Source: an uncultured archaeon (GTDB taxonomy: Archaea; Nanobdellota; Nanobdellia; Pacearchaeales; GW2011-AR1). From it: DNA of 39,694 bases. A model generated the notes under the pieces. That model worked only from the letters and a program-made list of their open reading frames with translations. It was not told the origin of the DNA and did not search any database. A program made the translations under genes and the position numbers. The stretch spans positions 1 through 39,694 of the forward strand of contig CAIQQL010000142.1 in assembly GCA_903873955.1 (NCBI GenBank), in the 5' to 3' direction. Positions 7,258-16,200 of the stretch are shown here, piece after piece. Each line of letters begins with the position of its first letter. Position 1 is the stretch's first letter.

Positions 7258-10200
7258 CTAGATCTCATAATAAATGTTCAGGAGATGGCTTGATCCTTTG
7301 TAGTTCTCCAGGGCGATAGGGACCTTGATCTCATAGTCATAGCTTCCAAATGCCCCCTGCTGTGAGCTATTGATGGCAGCGACAAAGACAAGGTCTTCAT
7401 TTACTGCAGTACTGAACTCTCCAGTCCCGAGGTCCTGGGTAGTGTCCCATAACATTCCCGTCTTGAAGGCCGTGCTGTTGGTGCTTTTGATTGTAGGGAC
7501 ATACTGGAGGGGAGTCCCGTAGATATTATAGGTTGCGCTGGTTCGCGGAGTGCTGCCATCAATACTATAACTGTCATTCACATTGCCGGGGTAAATGGAA
7601 AGATTCAAGACCTGGTCAACTTCATTGAAGTCATTCGAAGCATTGCCATTGGATTTGGTCCTGCCAATCGCTTGTAGGCTGGCCCAACTTATGGATCGGT
7701 CCTTATTAACAAAGTAGATGTTCTTGACAGGGTCAGTACCGAAGTTGAAGAGGATGCTGCTATTGCCTAACAGTTTCATGGCAGTCGAATTGCCATAGAA
7801 GACCTGGTAGAGAAGGCTTGAATCAAAGGCGACCTGGATACTGCGGTTACCGCCGCTCCAATTATAATTTCCTGAGAGGTCATAGGCCAGGCAGTTCCAG
7901 GTATAATTGCCTGTATACAGCTGTACTGTCCAGTTGACCGTGACACTGGAAGTGCCGTTGACGTCCGTGGTCTGGACAAGGGAAAATGACTGGTTCTGGG
8001 AGTTGGTCAGATACAGGCTCAGATTACGTAAGCCAATGCTGTCTGTGGCGTTACAGCTGAACTGTTGTAATAGCGGATAGCTGGTGGTATTGGTGAGACT
8101 AGCATTTGGGATCAGGGCATTTACGATTGGTGGAGTGGTGTCGATAATCAAGGTGTCATTCCAGCCGCTCACTGCCCTGTTTCCCGCAAAATCAAATGCC
8201 TGATAGAACCATTTATAGACTCCTTCGACAAGCTGGACCACGATACCTAAGATAGTGTTTAATACCTTGGGGACAAACGTCACGGTGGTCATGTTGATGA
8301 GGGCTCCCGTCGCATTATCATAGATAAAGATGGTCGCATTTCGAATTCCGCTTCGGTCATCACTGAGATTGACCGTGAAATTGTTCGTAAGCGTATTGCT
8401 ATACTCTGTCTTAGGGCCGCTGCCTCCGCCACCACCACCTCCGCCACCTCCACTGACGGCTGAGATGATAGTCACATTTGGAGCGATGTAATCAAGGGTC
8501 ACATTACGGGTCTCGGTCCAGGCGCAGTTATTTGAGACATCGCAGGAACTGGCATTGAAGTAGTATACTCCCTGGGCAGGCGGATTGAAGCTTAAGAAAA
8601 GGTAATTGGTGCTGACATTGGTGAAATTGAGAAGGCTGCCTGAGGCGTTATAGACGTATAAGGTGACATTCCTGACTCCTGATTGCCCGTCCAATGCACT
8701 GACATTGATGAGGATGCTCGAGTTCGTGGATGAGCTGGAGTTGTCAGTAGGGTTGGCAAAGACGATGGTTGGAGCAAGAGTGTCACTCGCAGAACCATTG
8801 ATCAGCACACTGTCCATGGTCGTTAGGGTGTCAGACCCTGATTTTGCACAGTTCACCGTCCAGTTGAAGGTGCCATTTGAAATAAAGCTTCTAGTGTATT
8901 GATACAGATTGACGGTGGTGTTTTCAATCATGACATTTCCTTTAGAGTCTGAGAAATTAATGATACAAATGGAGCCACTGATGAAATTGTTGTTGCTGAT
9001 GCGTGTATAATTTGCAAAGAACGTCACTGGTTGGCCTGGGAACTTGGTTTGTCCTCCCCTGAAAACTCCCGAGTCAGTCTCATCCCAGATGGTCAGTCTA
9101 GATTTCGACCCTGTAGTGTATGAAGTAAAGTGAGTTACAGTAAACGATGCGATTCCAGTGAGATTACTATAGCTCACATTTGTACAAATGGACGTATTGC
9201 AGATAACTCCATTCATATAGACATCAGGCGTTTCGGTCCAGGGAAGATTCTTGATAAATATGGTTGCTGTGGAATTGAAACTCATGTCAACACCAAAGGT
9301 CACCGTGACATTGTTATAAGTCAGGTTGGTGTATGCGTCAAAACTTTGGTAGGTGACATTGACGCATCCGGGCCAGATGACCTTGTCATAGTCAGTTTCA
9401 AGGATAGCGGTACCATTACACACTCTTGTCAGGTCAGGCAGGCTTGACCAGTTGGTGGTGTTGCCATTAAACAGGGTTGGATCAGTAAGGGGAAGAGATT
9501 CAATAATATACCTGATGACGCGGGTTTCCGAATCATTGAAGTTCCCGCCTACATCATACGTTCGTACTCTCCAGGTGTAGGTGCCATTACCCAGGGTGTA
9601 ATTGAACGATGCATTGACTGAAGGGCTGAGCAGTGATACACCCTGAACCACGGCGCCATTGATATACAGCTCTATTCTGGTGATGTTCTTATTATCACTT
9701 GCAGAATAAGATAATGTCACAAAACCATCTCCATCAATGGAATTATTTGCCGGACTGATGAGGGTCAGGGAAGGAGGGATGATATCTATGGCCAAGGTGA
9801 TGTTTCTTTTTTCAGTGTTATTGCAATTGCCAGAGGTATCACAGGAACTTGCATTGAAAAAATAAGTCCCATTGACCAGGCCAGTCCTGTTGAGGTAGTA
9901 ATAACCTCCGTTCGCTGATGAAACGTTGATGAGTGCTCCACTGGCATTATAGACATAGATCGTGATATTGCTCACAACACCATTGTCTACTGCCATGGTA
10001 TTAATAGGAATATAAGGGGTGTATACTATTGACCCAGAATCAGGTGTGGGGGAGAGAAAAGTGATTACTGGAGGTTTTACATCGACAATGATTGTGCCAT
10101 TTGCGTTGAGATTGAAATAAGGGGTATAGGTAAGCGACCCGCTGTCAATCGCTCTGCATCTGAAGTCAACCCCTGTCTGAGGTTGTTCATTGAAGATGTT

Positions 10201-13200
10201 CCAGAGAAGGGTAGAATTGGCCCAATGAATACCAATCTCTTGCCATTGCTTTGCAGTATATGATGTGTTCACTGCTTTAACCTGGACATCATCAATCCAG
10301 CATCCTCCATAATCCGAGGTAGAATCTACCGGAGAGAGCTTGCAACCAATATCAAACGAATAATTTCCCCCATAGGTGGGAACCATGCGATAGGTTGCAT
10401 TGCCTTGAAGATACTGGTCGACATATTGGTTTCCCCATGCGCCAAGGAGTGCAGGACCCGCAATGACGGTACCATCGGTTATGTTCTTGAGCATCAGGGT
10501 GACATTCTCATAAGGTTCAGTGGAATCTGAGATCCTGAGGCGATAATGGAAGGAGACCTCTACGGAGGTAGGTGAGTCTGTGACATTCAAGGAGACATTC
10601 CACCCTCCTGAAATAGACGTGTTGGTGAGCGGTGTGTTTACGTTGAGCTCGGTGCCAAGACAATATCCGCTAACGCAGCTTTCATTGATAGTTCTTCTGC
10701 CAATTGCCTGGGGGGTAGCCGAGGTACCATAGAGATTAGGGTAGAACGTGAAACTCTGGTTGCCTGTCTCAAAGCTGGCATTGATGAGGGTAGAATTCCC
10801 TCTCTGCGGTGCAAAGAAAGCTTCAACGTGATAGGTGAGGGTGTTATTGTCCGCGTCTGTACTGCCGCTGCAGTTTAGAGAGAGAGTCGTATTGAAATAA
10901 CCGCTGCAGCTTCCCCCATTACAGGTTATGTTTGTTGGAATGGTTGGAGGGCTATTGATGATATAGAACCAAGAGGAGGAAGTGGTGTTACGGTTTCCGG
11001 TGGTATCATTGGCAAAGATGGTAATATTGAAACCCCCTAAGATTGAGGTATTCAAGCCAGTGAATTCATAGAATCTGGTTATGGCATTGTACGTGAGGGG
11101 GATGGTTTGTATGGACCCATTAGGATAGGTCAGATTCATAATGACTTTGTTGACCAGAGCATTGTCTGTGACGTTGATCTGGATGGTATAAGGCAGGCTT
11201 TGATTGATTAATGTCCCTGAAGTAGGCGCGATTATTTGTACAAGTGGTGCAAGGGTATCGATGATGGTCGTGCTTGCATTGAGGTAATAGGTTCCGATGA
11301 GTCTGCTCAGGGAGTCAAAATAGCTGATATTGGCAAAATTGGTGATGGATGTGCTATTGGAGAGGGACTCATTGATACGGACCGTGATTTTAAACGCGTT
11401 TGTTTGCCCGGAGTAGATGACAGGGTAGACCCATCTTACGGTATTTCCTTGGATGCTTCCTCCTTCACTGAGATTGATGATATCCACTCCTGCAGGCAAC
11501 GTGTCGGCAATAGTGACATTGATCGCGTCGCTTGGCGCATAATCTCTTTGTCCAAAAGCGACCGCCATATTGCCATTGGCAGGGTCTGCAATCATGGCTG
11601 TGATATAGTATACCCCATCCTTTCCTCCCTGCACAATACTGGGATAGCCATCTGAGCGATTGTTGGTGGTAAGACGTTTTATGTCCCAGGTTATGCCATT
11701 ATTGTAGGAGACTGCCATGAAGAGCTCTCTGCTGGTCGCATTGATTTGCGAGTCATATGCCCAGTTATTATCTGAGACATTGGTGGTTGAAGACCAGCCA
11801 ATATAGAGATTGCCTGCCGCATCATGGGTGATAGAAGATTCATAGGTTCTGAATACATTATTGGTGATTCCTTTGCGGTTGTTATCTAATGCATTAAACA
11901 CCAAAGGATTAGTGGTGTTGGCAAAGAAGATGTTTTGTAAGGTGTTGTTGACAGGATCAAAAGGGGACCAGGCAAAATAGAACATGCCTTCTTTGAAGTC
12001 TGCTGAGATATCCACATCTCCATAGCTATTATTGGTAAGTTGTACTCTCGAAGAAAAACCTCCAAGGGGACTGGTGGAGTTTTGGATATAAAGCTCCCCA
12101 TCTCCTGCCTCATAAGCGATATAATACATCCCTGAGTCATCTTGGAGCATAAGAGGTTGGCGCTCAGTAAATCCGGGAGTATAGGTGAGTGCATAAGGTT
12201 CGCTCCACGTAAGCCCATCATCAAATGACTGGATAAGCCAGACATCTCCGTCAGCCCAGATACTCCCATTTGAATCCATATGGGTATACACAATAAAGAG
12301 TGAACCATTTTTATCTTCAAACGCATAAGGGAAGGCATCGTGCCCGACTTCATTGGTGGCCTGTATCGGGCTTGACCAGTTGACCCCTGCATTGGTTGAA
12401 CGCACTACATAGAGGTCCTGATTTCCATTATCCACTGTTTTGAGGGTGTTTTGGTTGTAAGGGATTATCAGGGTTCCTGCTTTTGTCTTGATGATACGAG
12501 GGGCATCCTTGAAATAAGCATTGCTGACAATCGTGTGGAGATCATTGAATGCGAGAGGGACAATTCCTGGAAGGATAATCGCAGAGGTGTTGATGGTGTA
12601 GTTCAGGAATGTTCCTATCTGGACGGGGTCTGGAAAGTCTTCCTTGCTTGCGGTAAGGTTTGGTTGTACCACTTGGAACGTGGTTGTTTGGGTGTTGTTA
12701 AGGTTGCCTGCGTAGTCTTTTGCAAGTATTGTTACATTATACATCCCCAATAAGGAGGTCTTGCTGAAATATCCCTCATATCTGAGGAGGATAGGATTGT
12801 AACTGAGGTTAAAGATCTGCATTGAGCTGTCAGGAAGGGTCACATTTCCCTGTACGCTTGCAATAGGGGAGCTGTCATTGACCACGGCATAGATGAATGC
12901 GCTGCTATTGATCCCATAAAGGGTCATCTCGACAGAGACCAAAGGTACCAATGGTGGCGTCGTGTCTTGAAAGGCGAGGATTACGGTTCTGTTAGCACTT
13001 CCCCATCCAACGTTCCGGGCATAATCGAAACATTGGACGTTCCAAAGAAAACTGGTATATCCTATATTTCTTACGGTGAAGTTAGTGGTGTTCTGGAAAC
13101 CAGTCAGGTTCACAGTTTGGTTTTTGAGCCAGGTTCCCGAAGCATTGAGCCAAAGCGAGCAATTCGCAAGATTTCCATTATCGCTGATGTTTGCGACAAA

Positions 13201-16200
13201 GGTGATGTTGACGCCAAGGCTGCTGTTGTAATAATTGTCTGCAGGGCTGATCAGTGCGACGAGGGGTGGTACTGCAACGGTGGTATTTCTCGTTTCAGTG
13301 ATGTTACAGTGGTTGACAATATCACAAGCAGTCGCATTGAAGAAATACAGCCCATCCGCTAGGTTAGTGAGATTTACGTAAAGAGGAGAACTCGAACTGT
13401 TGGTCGTATTGACGAGCGCCCGGCTTGCATTATAGAGAAAGATGCTGATATTGGCAAGATTGGTGTCATTGGCGCTTATATTTGCCAGAATATAACTCCT
13501 GTTTATCGTGCTTCCGGAAAGATCGGTAGGGGTGGTGAAGTTGATGCTCGGAGTAAGTGTGTCGATGGTCACATTACGTGTCTCCGTATTATTGGTGAAC
13601 CTGCTCGTGTCATTGGCGCTCGCATTGAAGAAATACAATCCATCAGCAAGCCCTGTGAAGTTGAACAAGAAGGGAGAAGAACCAGAACTGGTGGTATTGA
13701 TCAGGGATTGACTCGAGTTATATAAATAAATCGTGATCCTGGCAAGGTTGCTATCGGTTGCCGTTACATTAATACGTAGGATGTTCCTGTTGAGGAAGGT
13801 ACTTGAGTTTTCCGTAGGGGGGGCAAATTGTACCTGTGGAGGGTAACAATCGGTCACGTTGATGAAATCATTGAGGGTGATAGTGGTTAACCCAGCACGC
13901 GTGCAACGTATATTATACGTTCGTACTCCTGTGACATTGAATGTGCGATTGAACTCATAATATGCAGATGTGGCGTTATACGCCATTGCGTTACCAGTGG
14001 AATCTGTGAAATTGACAACACACGTGGCTCCAGTAATAGTAGTACCATTCGAGTTACGGGTATAGTTTGCATAAAATCTCTCGGGATTTCCGGAACAGGC
14101 CATTCTTCCTCCCCCCGTGATGCTTGAGTCATTCTGATCCCAGATAGTAAGTCGTGCGCTTCCTGTAGCACTATAATTCGTGAAGTGCGTTACGCTAAAT
14201 GTCAAGCTTCCTGAATTGATATCATATATTGGATTGAGGCAGTCTGCTGAATCACAAATCTGGTCATTCATAAGGATATCAGGCGTTGCATCCCATCCGG
14301 TGAGGTTATAGAGTGCGATGTTGGCGCTGGAATTAAAGGTTGGATTTAGGCTTACCTCAACTGATGTGAGGTTAGTACTTATCTTAATGAAAGAGGTTAA
14401 GTTTTGATACGCGACATCAACACAGTCATTCCATTGAATCATGCCTCCTGTAACATTTTCAACCACAGCAAGTCCATCACAGACATTATGGAGGTCCGAG
14501 ACATTGCTCCAGTTAGTAGTCCTGCCTCCAAACTTGGAAGAGTCAGGTATGGCGCTGCTGTTGATGGTAAGGGTATAATTTACGGAGTAGTTGCTGTTGC
14601 TCATTAAGTCTTGGGCCCTGCAGGACCAGAGATATCTGCCATTACTTAATAGGACTCCAAAAGTTGAGGTGTTCGTTATACCCGAAACTGCTCTTGTTTG
14701 ATTCAGGTTATTATTGATGAACAGCGAGATGTTGGATAATCCCAGATTATCGGTTGCGTTGCAATTAAAACTGACATTGGCAGGGGTCCTTAAGGTGTTG
14801 TTGTCTGGGAAGAGGGGGTCTGCTGTTGGAGGAAGGGTGTCTTTTCTGGTAAATGTACGGAATTCGCTTGAGTTAGAAAGGACACCATTAAAACAAGTCA
14901 CACTCCAATTATGCGTCCCATATGTGATAGAATCAATTGAAAAATTGGTGGTCGTTCCATTGAGGGTTGTACTATTTGTAAAATTGAGGACGTTATCGAG
15001 ATAGATTGAACAACTAAATGAGGCATTGATCGTATCAGAAGCAACAAAACTGAAATTGACCTGGTCAGAATCATTGATCGTTGTTGTGTTGAGAGGGGCG
15101 AGAAGATTGATGGTGGGAGGAGTGTATGAGGTGAATGTGATATTTCTCACTTCTGTGCAGTTGGTGGATCCATACCGTTCAAGAGCACAGGCATAATAGG
15201 TCTTCGTTGTTTGTGATGAATCATCATAACTCTGGTTGATCTCTAGTTGCCAGCTGGAATTGGAAGCCGTCTGGTAAAGGGTCGAGACATACCTTAGGGC
15301 AATATCTCTCTGCGGTAAAGACCGATTATAGATAATGAGGTCATCAAGATACCCTGTATAGTTCCTGCCTGCAACTTTTCCTGAAGCGCCAACATAAAGG
15401 AGGGACGATCCTCCCCTGATTCTTCCTCCGGCACTGACTGCCCCTGCAAGGGCACCATTACTATAGATCCCAAGACCCGTATCATTATAGGTACAGAAAA
15501 TTTGAGACCAGCTGCCTCGAGGTATAGAGGTGTTGATGCTGTAAAAAGCAGTCGTAGTGTTTATGGTACATCCAATAACTGAACTGTTCAGCATCCACAT
15601 TCTGTAGCCTGCGCCAGCTACTAGGCTGTTTTCAAGAATAGTATCAAGAGGTTGATTGGCGTTTGGGTTGAGCCAAAGTCCGAATGAGAGGTTTCCACTT
15701 ATATTTAGATTAGATGATCCTCTCACATACATGATATCGTTTGCTCCATCAAAAGAAAGTGCACTACCATATCTTCCATTGGTTAAGGGTGCTGTACCGT
15801 TATATAACGTACCGCTATTGTTTGTCGCAAGATCATCAACAAAGGTGGTGTTCTCTTTTAATGCAGAGACATTGTTGAATGGCATAAGAAGCATAACCGA
15901 AGGGTCAAAAACAGAGTAATTGGTCCCGTTCCAGTTCCAGATCAGCTGGGTGAGACCAGTCTCATTTATGCTTATATTTGCAATAAAACTCTTGTTGTTG
16001 GATGAGGCTTCATCAAATGGGGTAGGATCAGTGAATTGAATGAGGGAAGGAATAACAAAGTAAATATTCAGTTCAGGCACTGCACTGGTATTTGTGTTTT
16101 CCTTTGAGGCAAAAGTGTGGGTGTAGATTGTTGTCGTTCCGGATTCCACAGCATCCTGGATTTCCCATCCATAATTTGGATACGTCCCATTGAGGAAATT

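Noticed and set aside
11236..12753. Long open frames within the giant gene on the plus strand and in another minus frame (for example 11236-11655, 11886-12392, 12451-12753).
   Set aside because: They lie fully inside the 3787-codon frame, show no recognisable domain, and their composition is that of an antisense or shifted reading of Asn/Thr/Ser-rich codons.
9000..15000. Repetitive-looking DNA in the giant gene as a possible CRISPR or tandem DNA repeat.
   Set aside because: The repetition is at protein level (Ig-like units with common N-x-T/S phrases). No regular DNA repeat and spacer pattern is visible.
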